From Emiliania huxleyi CCMP1516 (lineage: Eukaryota > Haptophyta > Isochrysidales > Noelaerhabdaceae): 64,000 nt of DNA. The stretch covers positions 185,709 to 249,708 of the forward strand of contig NW_005200754.1 in the NCBI RefSeq assembly GCF_000372725.1. Direction: 5' to 3'. The notes beneath the pieces were generated by a model that had not been told where the DNA came from, ran no database searches, and was given only the letters and a program-made list of their open reading frames with translations. Position numbers and translations under genes: made by a program. This document shows positions 39,016 through 48,412 of this stretch, piece by piece. How positions within the stretch are numbered: position 1 is the stretch's first letter; each line of letters begins with the position of its first letter.

Positions 39016-41058
39016 TCACAGCTCAGAGCGCGGCGGCGGCGGTGCGCCGAGGGCAACCAGCCCTCCGATCACGCTCCCGGCGCCGAGGCCGCCCGAGCCG
39101 GTGTCTGCGAGCAGCTCGGCCGACTTGGCGAGCATTGCTCCGAGCGTCCACACAAGCTCCACCTTGCAGCAGTGCCACCATCGGTGAGTCTGGAACTGGG
39201 CAAGGCGCCGAGGCCCACACGGCGCTCCACCTTCTCGATCTTGTTGGTCATCGTGATGCTGGTGTCGCCCTCAAAGCCGAGCGCCTGGTCCACACTCCGT
39301 CAGGTCATAGCGTAGCTCGTTGGCACTGGGCTGATCCACACTCCGTCAAGTCATAGCGATTGGCACTGCCCTCGCCCTCGAGGCCGGCCGCCTCGACCGG
39401 AGCAGCCGACGGCCATCTCGGTCCTATCTCGGCCCATCTCGGCCCATCTCGCCTTGAGCAGAGCCGCCACGTACGCCACGTCGCCGCAATAGTTGTTCGA
39501 CTTTGCGGCATCCTGCGTGTTTGCGAACCGCGTCGCCGTCTCCTCCGCACTGAGCCGGCAGAGGGACTCGCCTACATCTCGGACGACCTCGGACGATCTC
39601 GAGTGATCTCCGCCCGCACTGAGCCAGCAGAGGGAGCTGGCCAGCGGCGGCGATGTCGTTGTAGCTCATCGCGACGGAGCCAAACTGGCGCGGCTGCCCG
39701 TCCAGCAGCCCGATGGCGGCGGTGCGGTCGTACATGTACGAGAAGCCGTAGAAGCGGTCCGCGAGCTTCGGCTGGCCCGCGGCGAAGGGTTGCGGGAAGA
39801 GCCGACCCATCACTCGCAGGCAGCGCGCCCAGTCGGCGTCCCCGACCAGCGACTTGCCGCCGTGCTCGAGGGAGGCCCCGCGGGGGAGGCACGGGTGCCT
39901 AAGGAGCAGAACTACGATCTTGGGAGGCACGGGTGGCTGGGTGTCCACGAGGCGAGGGCCAGCACTATTGGCAACATCTCGGCTACACCGCGGCTATCTC
40001 TCGGCTATCTCTCGCCGGAATGGCTCCGGCTTGTCCTCGGCTCGCCGCGAGACTAGGCTGTCGAGGGCTTTCCGCCGCGCCTGCGACGAGGGCTCGAAGC
40101 TAATAGCAGGAGGGGTCGGGGCGGGGGAAGGGCCGAGGCGTGAAGAGCAGGTGTGAAGAGGAGGTGTGAAGAGGGGTGTGAAGAGGAGGTGTGAAGAGGG
40201 GTGTGAAGATGCATCCGAGTCCAGCCCAGAGCCAATCCTGTCTACGCTCGCGGCTGCAGTATGAGTTTCTGGTTGAGAAGCGCTGGTTCAAGGCCGCGCC
40301 TCGTCGAGTCCGTAGCCGAGGTGCGACTTGACGTACAGCGAGTGCTGCCGCGCGCCTTAGATTTAATTCACTTTACGTCAACTTGGTTCAACTTGGTTGA
40401 TGTTGAGCGAGTGATGCCGCGCGCCAAACGTCAACAGCTGAGACTCGTCCGGGTTGGGGACTGGCTCCGAGGTGGCGAAGACGACCTGGACCGACCCGCC
40501 GCCGAGGTCGATGGTGCCGACGGCGGGCGTCTTGGCGGGCGGGTAGAGGGCGCCGAGCAGGTAGTTGACCGTCACCCAGCCATACAGGCCCTCGTCCTCT
40601 CCTCCGAGCAGCGTCGCCCACTCGCACCGGAAGCGGAAGCCAGACTTGCCGAGCTCGTCGCACACCGACGCGAGGATCGCGTCCTTGGCGCCCTCCCCAA
40701 CCAGCCGCAGGCCCGCCGTCGCCATCAAGAATACGGGCGTCGACGGCACCGCCGCCGCCGGCACCTTCTCCTTGGCATAGGCGAGGAGCGGGCGGAGCGA
40801 GGCGCCGGCCTGCTCCGGCTCGCCCTTGAAGGAGGAGAGGCCGGGCTTGATCTTGAGCAGGTCGTCGGCGATCAGGTCGAAGGAGTCCTTCGACCCTCCG
40901 CCGCCGATCTTCCACGAGTAGACATGCACCCGCGTGCCGGAGGAGCCGGCGTCGAAGACGAGGCCGTGGCGGAGCTCGCCCGGGCCCGCGGCGTCCTGCG
41001 CCGAGCAGAGCTGCAGCAGCAGCCACGAGAGCAGCCGCCTCCCTCTTGCCCGGGGCAT
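39016..41058 (-). CDS. apyrase / NTPDase (GDA1-CD39 family)
   Basis: Six exons give a complete 423-aa protein: 41058-40425, 40355-40295, 39898-39642, 39571-39453, 39284-39231 and 39162-39016. It hydrolyses nucleoside tri-/diphosphates, usually in the secretory lumen or outside the cell. The N-terminus (RRLLSWLLLQLCSAQ) is a signal peptide or anchor. Conserved regions appear in order: ACR1 VFDAGSSGTRVHVYSW, ACR2 FLMATAGLRL, ACR3 GEDEGLYGWVTVNYLLG, ACR4 TIDLGGGSVQVVF, then SLYVKSHLGYGLDEAR, HPCLPRG, NNYCGDVAYVAALLK and ACR5-type VELVWTLGAML. The stop is in TGA at 39016-39018. Introns 1-4 use GC donors, intron 5 GT; all end AG|G. Introns 1, 3 and 5 (69, 70, 68 nt) begin with a copy of the next exon's start. 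Confidence 0.93.
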
Positions 41059-41138
41059 GCGCCTCCTGTCCTCGAGCCCACAGCGCCTCGGCAGGCGAGT
41101 TTTAGGGGTTCTCGGCGCCGTGAACTGTGTCGTCGTGG

Positions 41139-41900
41139 GTCCTCACTGGCTTGCCGGGGTCATGGGCCCCCCCCCCTCTAGCGCCGCCGGAGGCGGCGTA
41201 GCTTCCGAGAAGCTCGGTCAGACACACGGGGGAGAGACGGACACCACATCATTACGAATGACGCAAAAATACGTCACGGAGAGCGAGTAGAATGGCTAAT
41301 TTCGCCGAGAGCGCGCCGCGGGCGCACCTGGTATACGGCCCCGGAATGAGTCACTGATTAAAGTTGGGCGCCTTTGGTCGAGGCTTCCCCGGTCCTCACT
41401 GGCTTGCCGGGGTCATGGGCCCCCCCCCCTCTAGCGCCGCCGGAGGCGGCGTAGCTTCCGAGAAGCTCGGTCAGACACACGGGGGAGAGACGGACACCAC
41501 ATCATTACGAATGACGCAAAAATACGTCACGGAGAGCGAGTAGAATGGCTAATTTCGCCGAGAGCGCGCCGCGGGCGCACCTGGTATACGGCCCCGGAAT
41601 GAGTCACTGATTAAAGTTGGGCGCCTTTGGTCGAGGCTTCCCCGGTCCTCACTGGCTTGCCGGGGTCATGGGCCCCCCCCCCTCTAGCGCCGCCGGAGGC
41701 GGCGTAGCTTCCGAGAAGCTCGGTCAGACACACGGGGGAGAGACGGACACCACATCATTACGAATGACGCAAAAATACGTCACGGAGAGCGAGTAGAATG
41801 GCTAATTTCGCCGAGAGCGCGCCGCGGGCGCACCTGGTATACGGCCCCGGAATGAGTCACTGATTAAAGTTGGGCGCCTTTGGTCGAGGCTTCCCCGGTC
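41139..41900. repeat. 253-bp unit in three tandem copies
   Basis: The unit starting CCTCACTGGCTTGCCGGGGT recurs at 41141, 41394 and 41647, and a fourth copy is cut at 41900-41914. Copies look identical by eye, including the C9-10 run. The fourth copy joins directly to a truncated GTAGAG element. Confidence 0.92.
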
Positions 41901-41911
41901 CTCACTGGCTT

Positions 41912-42209
41912 GCCGTGAGGCATGCCACAGCAGCAGAGGCACCTGCCACCCATTGGGCGGGCAGACAGAAGGCCAGGGCAGCACTGGCAAGTGCAACGCG
42001 CCTCATGTCGGAGAGCGACCGTGCCTCGTTCGCCGCTTTTGATGTAGAGTTTGTTGTAGAGATTTCACGTTGTAGAGCGCCTCTACATCGCTCTACAACG
42101 CAGGCGCTTCGTCCCGCGGCTGATGTAGAGCTCTACAGCTCTACAGCGCTCTACAGCTCTACAGCTCTACAGCGCTCTACACTCTACATCCTCTACACCC
42201 TCCCTCAGG
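41912..42209 (+). mobile_element. GTAGAG-repeat element, 5'-truncated copy
   Basis: From GCCGTGAGGCATGCCACAGC to CTACACCCTCCCTC it matches the right third of the element at 17163-18037 with few changes. The left part is missing and replaced by the 253-bp array. Confidence 0.85.
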
Positions 42210-42326
42210 GGTTGTCCGGTGAGGGGGGCGGGGCGGGGCGGAGCGGGGTGCTTTGGGTCGGGTCGGGGTGGCAGGGTTGCTCGGGTCAGGGTGGTGGGGC
42301 AGAGTTGTGGGGTGTGTTCCGCCGGA

Positions 42327-43647
42327 CGGTTACTGGACCGTGTTCAACGACGTTGAACATTGTTCAACGTCGTTGAACACTACTTAGGAATGGCCGTAGC
42401 TCCTCTCCACGAGCGATTGAGAAGACGTACCACGTGTCGATTCTGTATAGAATTGCAAGGCGCACACGCTGGTGCAGGCGGGGAGTCGTCGATCCGACTC
42501 GTTCCGACGTGAAGTCGCCGTGAAGGTTTGGCAAACAGGCGATTTTGCCCACATTTTGCCCTCTCTCGCGATCTTCTCGCGTCGGCAAGCGCGCGGGCCA
42601 GGATGGGCGAGCCGTTCCCGCCACGCTGGACGGGCCAGCGGCTGGCACGCGCCGGCCACCCCGGCGGCGCGGCGGCCTCATCGCGCTCGTCGTCTGCGAG
42701 GCCACCGCTCGGCGTCGCCGCGTCCGACGGCGATGGCGCTTGGCTGTGAGGTGGGATGGCGGCATGGTGCGCGCGGACGTGGGGGTGGTGCGGGATGCGC
42801 GTGCCAGCAAGCATAGTTTCACCTCCCCAACCCCGCAGGCGCGCCGACGTGCTGCCCGAGCGCGTTTGGAGGCAGCAGCAGCTCCTCGCGAGGCGCCTTC
42901 GGAGGGGTGCCACACCCCTTTCCCAGCCGCGCGCGAGTTGAGCTCCGATTTGCGCTCTTTTTCGCACACGCCCGACGCTAGTAGGTGAGGATCGACCATC
43001 CTCCGCAAGCAGGGCTTCGTCGGGCGCGTCTTCGTCGAGCGGTGGTGCTTCTCCCATGCTCCCACCCGCGCCCTCCTCGCAGCCCGCCCGTGGCCGACAC
43101 CGACGCCCTCACGCGCTCACCCTAGTCGTAGGTGCGGTTTTTTTGCGTGCCCTCCGTCGATACGGGGCGCTGGGCGATGGCTGGGCTTGTCGCCGGGCGA
43201 GCTGGCCCCTCAGTCGGCCGCGGAGCGGAGATGCGAAATCGAGGCGGCGCGGCCCCTGCGCGCAGCCTATCCGGCCGGCTCGCGCATGGTTCCGTAGCCC
43301 GTCTAGTGCCTCACTGACCGACTCCAGCGCTACGGTCTACGTGGCCGGTGTGGTACTGGGGCTGGGCAGCCTTGGGGCCGGCGGAGACCGCCGTCTAGCG
43401 GTCGCACTAGTCGGATATCGTTGTTCAACCTGTTTGTTCAACGGTTGTTCAACCATACTTTGAGCCTTAATTATTAATTCGGGTTTGGGTCTCTGAGGTC
43501 GATACTAGCGTCTATAACTTGCCACAAGCATGCTTTACAAAAGTCCAGCGGAGCTGGACTCGCAGAACGGCCGTCCGCGCGCGCTGTGAACAGCGCCGTG
43601 GTTGAACACTGTTCAACGTCGTTGAACACGTGACGGTCCAGTAACCG
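42327..43647. mobile_element. 1.3-kb TIR element
   Basis: Left end CGGTTACTGGACCG-TGTTCAACGACG..., right end the inverted equivalent (...ACGGTCCAGTAACCG) with a 5-nt indel. Subterminal palindromes GTTCAACG(A/T)CGTTGAAC lie at both ends. Flanked by CGGA on each side (42323-42326, 43648-43651), a candidate 4-bp target duplication. The interior has open frames on the minus strand (42364-43065) but no motif identifying a transposase. Confidence 0.8.
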
Positions 43648-43850
43648 CGGAGTGGGAGGGAGTGGTGTGACTGCTCCTTGTCGCGGAATCATGCTGTGCG
43701 ACCGCCTTTTGTTGTAAAATGATGCGTGTAAAATTTTTATTGTAAAATTCTTTGATTGTAAGAAAGAAAGAAAACAGACAACCCAAGGGAGGGATGGGAG
43801 GACGGCACGCCGCCACCACACAGGGATTTTAAGGAGAGGGGTGTGGTGCG

Positions 43851-45290
43851 CTAGCCGTCGCCCACCCTTGGGCGTCCGCCTCTTCCTATCTCACTTCGCA
43901 GTCTCTCTCCGATTCTCGCTGCAACCTTCATGCCACCTCGCGGTCGTCCCACTCTCGTCGTTCTTTCCCTTGTCGCTTCTTCTTCTGTCGCGTCGCTCTC
44001 CTCTGCCTCGTTCTGCGGCGCCGCCGCCTCCTGCCGGTCCCTTGCTCTCGCGGCTTCTTGCGCCTTTCGGCGCAGCTCCGCCCTCCTCGCTGCATATCCT
44101 GGCCCCTCGAGTCTATCGAGCTCTCCTCGAGCAAGGACGAGTCTTCTGACGCCCACGGCTATCATTTGCCACCCAGTCATATTATTGCTCAGGTCCACTC
44201 TCTCTTCGAACACTTGTGCCCTCACTGATGATGCCGGCGCTGTGGTCCCCTTCGGGTGCATCGTGACGGCTGACAACGGGATTTCCACTGGTTCGTCCTC
44301 CTCGGAGTCGTCTTCCCCCTCCTCCTCCCGCTCGGCTCTACGTTCAGTACGTTCGGCGTGGCTCACCCTCCATGCCGTGAACAGGCGCTTTATCCACCCT
44401 ATATTCTTCTCTCGTTCCTCTGCCCGTGCCTTGGTCGTGTCGTTGTTTCGCGCCCATGTCTGTATGGCTATCGAGGCTGCCTTCCCCACTGCCTGTAGTT
44501 CACTCGTCACCTCTTCCGCGAGCTCCCTCCTCTTTCTCTCGGGTATGGAGTCCGTGAGTGCGGGCAGCGTGCAGGCAATCACGGGCGCTATTTTGTCGTA
44601 CTCCTCTTCGGCGAGCGCTCCGAATCTAGACCCCATTGCCTTTAAGGAGGCTGCCCTCGCTCGTCTCAGGGATGTGGCGGTGTCTTTAGAGTCCGGCGCC
44701 TCCCGTTCAACTCTTGCTGTCGCCCTCGCCGTGTGTTTGTCTAGCTTCCGCATGAAGTGACGCGCCTCTTCCTTATTTCCAGCGCAGCTGCCGCTCAGTA
44801 TGTGCGCCAGCGACGCCTGAGGTGGCTCACTGTCTTCTTGTTTCCAGTCATCCCAGTCTTTCAGCTCTCCGCGTCTCCTCCTCGCCTCGCGCGCCTCTTT
44901 TGTGGCCTCATCCCTAGCCGCTTTGCACGCTCTGCATCCCCAGAACGCACTTCTCGTGGCGGGGCCCCTCATTCCCCGCTTCTTTTCCCCCTCTAAAATA
45001 CGCCTGTGGTGCGCCCCATGTGGCACCCCGACCTGTTGTCTCACCCTGGCCCCCAAGATCGTTTTGGTCGTCACATTGTGATCCCCGACGTCGTCGAATG
45101 TCGCCCGCCTATCCTTCCCCCCGTTCTCGTCTGGTTGTAAAATTCTTTTGAGTGGGGTCTGAAATTCTTTTGAGGCTCCGGTGGTGAGCCTGTGTGTGTG
45201 CCAGTCCGCGCCAGTCTGCGCCCTTGTCGTGCCAGTGTGCTGTGAGAGAGGCTTGTATCTTAAGAATTCTTTTGAGGCGCACGTCGACAA
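43851..45290 (-). CDS. charged helical protein of unknown function
   Basis: An open frame of up to 479 codons; the upstream 100 codons contain the AT-rich dispersed motif and are probably not coding. The credible part includes FWGCRACKAARDEATKEAR (a CxxC next to a charged helix), an Arg/Glu-rich helical middle, EEEGEDDSEEDEPVEIPLS and a basic C-terminus. A short diverged copy of the CxxC/helix segment lies near 2675-2760 on the same strand. That suggests a dispersed family, perhaps an element-encoded protein. No known domain recognised. Confidence 0.4.
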   Translation of the reverse strand: MSTCASKEFLRYKPLSQHTGTTRAQTGADWHTHRLTTGASKEFQTPLKRILQPDENGGKDRRATFDDVGDHNVTTKTILGARVRQQVGVPHGAHHRRILEGEKKRGMRGPATRSAFWGCRACKAARDEATKEAREARRRRGELKDWDDWKQEDSEPPQASLAHILSGSCAGNKEEARHFMRKLDKHTARATARVEREAPDSKDTATSLRRARAASLKAMGSRFGALAEEEYDKIAPVIACTLPALTDSIPERKRRELAEEVTSELQAVGKAASIAIQTWARNNDTTKARAEEREKNIGWIKRLFTAWRVSHAERTERRAEREEEGEDDSEEDEPVEIPLSAVTMHPKGTTAPASSVRAQVFEERVDLSNNMTGWQMIAVGVRRLVLARGELDRLEGPGYAARRAELRRKAQEAARARDRQEAAAPQNEAEESDATEEEATRERTTRVGRPRGGMKVAARIGERLRSEIGRGGRPRVGDG

Positions 45291-45409
45291 TTGGCGCGTC
45301 GCCGTTTTTGCGGAGCCAGTGCGTGCGTGCGGAGCCAGTAGACTCGCACCGGCCCAGATAGTCGGCTGAGCTCGCCCAAGTACTGCTATCGCACCCGCGC
45401 TCTACAACG

Positions 45410-46138
45410 ATGCTCAGTGGCCTGAACATCGCGCTTTGTGTCCTCGCCACCGACCCACCCGAGATGTTCTCGTCCTTCTCGCCGTCGGCCGAGGCGCACC
45501 GCCTGGTCTTCCACCACCGTCTCAACCTCACCGTCAGCCCCGTGGATCGCACGCCCTCCTCTCGTCGATTCGCCGACTGCTCCGCCGGCGTGCAGGACCC
45601 AAGCCGCAAGGTCTGCTGCAACGCTGCGTGCGGGCTGTGCGGCGGACGCGGCTGCTCCGGTCGGCCCGGCGGGCCACGCCAGTGCTGCGTGCCCGCTATC
45701 TTGAGCACGGGTCGGGTGTGCGAATCACGGGCGGACGTGGCCTGCATCCTGCGGGGCAGCAGCAACTACGTCCGAGGCTACGGCGTTGAGCGTCGAGGCA
45801 GCAGTGGCGCTGCCCTCGCCGCAGCTGGTGGAGAGTCTACGCAGCCGGGCTGCTACACCAGTTGGCTCACTGCGGTTGCTGCCTTGGAAAGAGAATCACA
45901 GGCGAACTCCTATCGGTGCTGCCCGGAGCTGTCCGGCGTGGCGCAAGCGGCAACTGCGACTACGACACTCTTTGCTGGCTGTCAGCAGGTGTATGTCAGT
46001 TTGAGCCCCGCCGCGCGTATCCCGGACCCGGTGTTTCTTCGCTACACGGTAAAATTCTTCTTTTGGAGCGCCCGCCCCGCGGCGCCGCGTAGCTCTGCTG
46101 CCCCCTCCAACTGGTGGGGGGAGGGGGGTCTTGATTGA
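45410..46138 (+). CDS. cysteine-rich secreted-type domain protein
   Basis: 242-codon frame from ATG 45410. At about residues 68-100 it has VCCNAACGLCGGRGCSGRPG followed by GPRQCCVPAI and a later Cys. This is the CC-x4-CGxCGGxGC-x3-PGG-x3-CC pattern that recurs in secreted or surface proteins of haptophytes and other phytoplankton, where the cysteines presumably form disulphides. No clear signal peptide precedes it (MLSGLNIALCVLA is only weakly so); an upstream exon may be missing. The frame after about residue 110 is less convincing and may run into intron or UTR; the end carries the AT-rich motif GTAAAATTCTTCTTTTG. Confidence 0.55.
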   Translation: MLSGLNIALCVLATDPPEMFSSFSPSAEAHRLVFHHRLNLTVSPVDRTPSSRRFADCSAGVQDPSRKVCCNAACGLCGGRGCSGRPGGPRQCCVPAILSTGRVCESRADVACILRGSSNYVRGYGVERRGSSGAALAAAGGESTQPGCYTSWLTAVAALERESQANSYRCCPELSGVAQAATATTTLFAGCQQVYVSLSPAARIPDPVFLRYTVKFFFWSARPAAPRSSAAPSNWWGEGGLD

Positions 46139-46181
46139 GCAATCTGAAGCCATCGCTCAGCTCAGGAGAGGCAGGTTGATG

Positions 46182-46493
46182 TTAACTTGTGGGCAAAAGA
46201 GAAAGTAGTTGGCGATCGATGCCGAACTCGCGCGCGGCAGCGCGCGAAGCGAAAATTCCAGCGGCGAGCAGTTCTCGGTGTGGCCTAGCGCGGTCTGCAA
46301 TAGTTATGTATTCATGTAGCGGAAAGCATTCTGGATGCACGTCTAGCGGGAACAAAGGGCATATTTCGCCTCCGATGTGTCCATGCGCACCGCAGACGGC
46401 ACACGGCACTTGCAACTGCTCCACCAGCGCGGCGCGCTCGTCAACGAGCTTCAGCTCACCGACCACTAAGCTCCCCGGCTCGATCAGGGGCAT
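46182..46493 (-). CDS. small ORF with zinc-knuckle-like motif
   Basis: 103 codons: CAVCGAHGHIGGEIC is close to a CCHC zinc knuckle (C-x2-C-x4-H-x5-C), followed by CPLFPLDVHPECFPLHEYI. Such knuckles are common in nucleic-acid binding and in retroelement Gag proteins. A GTAGAG-element scrap lies beside its 5' end, so an element-derived fragment is possible. Confidence 0.35.
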   Translation of the reverse strand: MPLIEPGSLVVGELKLVDERAALVEQLQVPCAVCGAHGHIGGEICPLFPLDVHPECFPLHEYITIADRARPHRELLAAGIFASRAAAREFGIDRQLLSLLPTS

Positions 46494-46522
46494 ACAGCTC
46501 TACAGCTCTACAGCGCTCTACA

Positions 46523-47860
46523 CTTCAGATTCTGAGTTTGCCGCCCCATTTAGGATTGTTTGGCGGCGTGACCTTTTTTAATCCCCTTTTTGCAATCCCT
46601 TTTCCTTGGTCCCTTTTACTTGCTGTCCTTTTTTTCTCCTTTTTTAATCCCCTTTTGCAATCCCTTTTACTTAATTAATCCCTTTTCCAGACTTCGTAGG
46701 GTTGTGGCATGAGGCGAGCCAAAATCGCCCCGTTACGGCGGAGTCGAAAAACGCAGTTTTTGAGGGCTGGGGAGGTCATGGTCACTAGTTATGAGCACCT
46801 CTATTTGTGTATTCACAGCGTTTCGCCGTGAACACATACTATCGCGATTCTGAATTTGCCGGCCCAATCCAGCGGATCCGTTGGGACGGGTGGGTTGCCA
46901 TTGTGCTCCTCGCCTCCGCTGCTGGGCACGAACGGCTCCGGTTCGGCGTGCGTGTGGCCGTGCCGTCGCGTGCGGTTGTCGGGTGCCGAGTTTGTGGTGA
47001 CGCCGAGGCAACAACAGGCGCCGAGCGGCGAGCGTCGCTGCCAGGCGACCGACGAGCGGCTTCAGAGGAGCTGCGGTCAGCGCCGTTGGCGTGACGGTCT
47101 CGCTCCAGAGACGCCAGTGTGCGTGAGTGTGGCCTCGTCACCGCCGTGTGTTGAATGTACGCCGTGACACTGCTCACTGTGGCCTGCTTGCGATCGTCGC
47201 TGCCCGGCGACCGACGAGCGGCTTCTGCTCCGGAGCTGCGGTCAGCGCCGTCGGCGTGACGGTCTCTGTCCAGAGACGCCAGTGTGCGTGAGTGTGGCCT
47301 CGTCACCGCCGTGTGTTGACAGTACGCCGTGACACTGCTCACTGTGTGCTGCTTGCTGCTCTGCGCCGAGAGAGACGCGACGCGCTTACTGCTGTGTATC
47401 TTCGTGGAAAGCGAGCGTGATTTTGCGACTGCGCGAAGGCGCCACGGGCGATCCGTCAATGTCATCCGGGTATGTCGCGGATCGTCAATAACACCGTACA
47501 CAGCCGTACGCCGTACATGTCAAGGGCGAGAGACGCGCTCGTGTTGACACATGACCGGACAGTTGAGGTGGGTGAAGCGCCGCGCCAGGTGCGGCACAGG
47601 CACACACCCCAACACACACGTACACGTGTCGTACGACGAAGCATTCATGCTACTAGAGGCCTCACAAGAGGCTGGTGCATTGCCATTCATGCTAGTAGAT
47701 AGGAGGCTCGTCGGCGCGCAAGCGTCGTGTCCGACGCGTACATGGCGTATCGAGAGAGGCGCGCCGAAGAGAGCCGTCCTTGGAGGGGTGAGGTGGACTC
47801 ACGCGGTCTCGGCCTACAGGCAAGGGCGATGCACTAAAGACTGGTCTGGCAAGAGCCGGC
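46523..47860. other. spacer with duplicated block
   Basis: T-rich stretch (46570-46690), then GC-rich sequence with the ~162-bp duplication listed separately. A few short frames (e.g. around 47730, SDAYMAYRERRAEESRP) look protein-like but cannot be joined into a gene. Confidence 0.4.
47034..47350. repeat. ~162-bp imperfect tandem duplication
   Basis: GTCGCTGCC(A/C)GGCGACCGAC at 47034 and again at 47196, continuing through GACGCCAGTGTGCGTGAGTG and GTACGCCGTGACACTGCTCA in both copies with small indels. Confidence 0.85.
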
Positions 47861-47869
47861 CACCATCTC

Positions 47870-48260
47870 TCCACTCGCGCCAGCGCCTCCTGCTCGGGCT
47901 CGATGAACCAGGCGGCGAGGAACCAGTACATCTCCAGCGCCAAGTACGTGTACGACGCCAAGGAGGCGGCTGGTGAGACAGTCACCATCGGTATGCGGAA
48001 GGGCGACCAGCTTGCAAACGGATCGAAGGACATTCCGTGCGAGCACAACATTCGTCACAACGGCACCATGTATGCGGCGGCCAACATGGTCCGTGCACGA
48101 GCCTGCGGCAAGCTCGTGCTCGGTGAAAGGCGAACCCTCAGACGACTTTCCATCTCAACGAGGGGCACGTCACCGACATGTGCGAGATCGGCGGGGACCT
48201 GCAGTCCCAGCGCGACCCTATCCAGTGGGGGAGCTCAAGTGCTCAAGGCTGTGAAAACCG
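47870..48260 (+). pseudogene. frameshifted protein-like segment, unidentified
   Basis: One frame reads SMNQAARNQYISSAKYVYDA and IPCEHNIRHNGTMYAAANMV. From about 48150 the sense moves to another frame (HLNEGHVTDMCEIGGDLQSQ). Either a short intron is hidden near 48120-48150 or this is a broken gene. No family recognised. Confidence 0.35.
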
Positions 48261-48305
48261 CTTCGCCGACAAACCGCACCGCCGGCCCCCCCCCCCCCCC
48301 CCCCG

Positions 48306-48412
48306 GGGCAGTGCTGGCAGCGGCAATGCCGCGGCCGGCCGCAGAGCTGGCAGCGGCAATGCCGCGGCCGGCCGCAGAGCTGGCAGCGGCAATGCCGCGG
48401 CCGGCAGCAGAG
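48306..48412. repeat. 33-bp minisatellite, in frame with the membrane protein ORF
   Basis: Three units of CTGGCAGCGGCAATGCCGCG plus 13 nt. In frame they code an 11-residue repeat (ELAAAMPRPAA) directly before FNGMVRSLAG. Confidence 0.9.

Noticed and set aside
42364..43065. Minus-strand ORF inside the 1.3-kb TIR element as a transposase
   Set aside because: No conserved catalytic motif seen; Arg/Ala/Pro-rich composition is what GC-rich non-coding DNA gives.
44371..44388. GCCGTGAACAGGCGC resembling the intron hairpin end
   Set aside because: It lies inside the open minus-strand ORF with no left arm, exon copy or reading-frame change, so it is probably chance.
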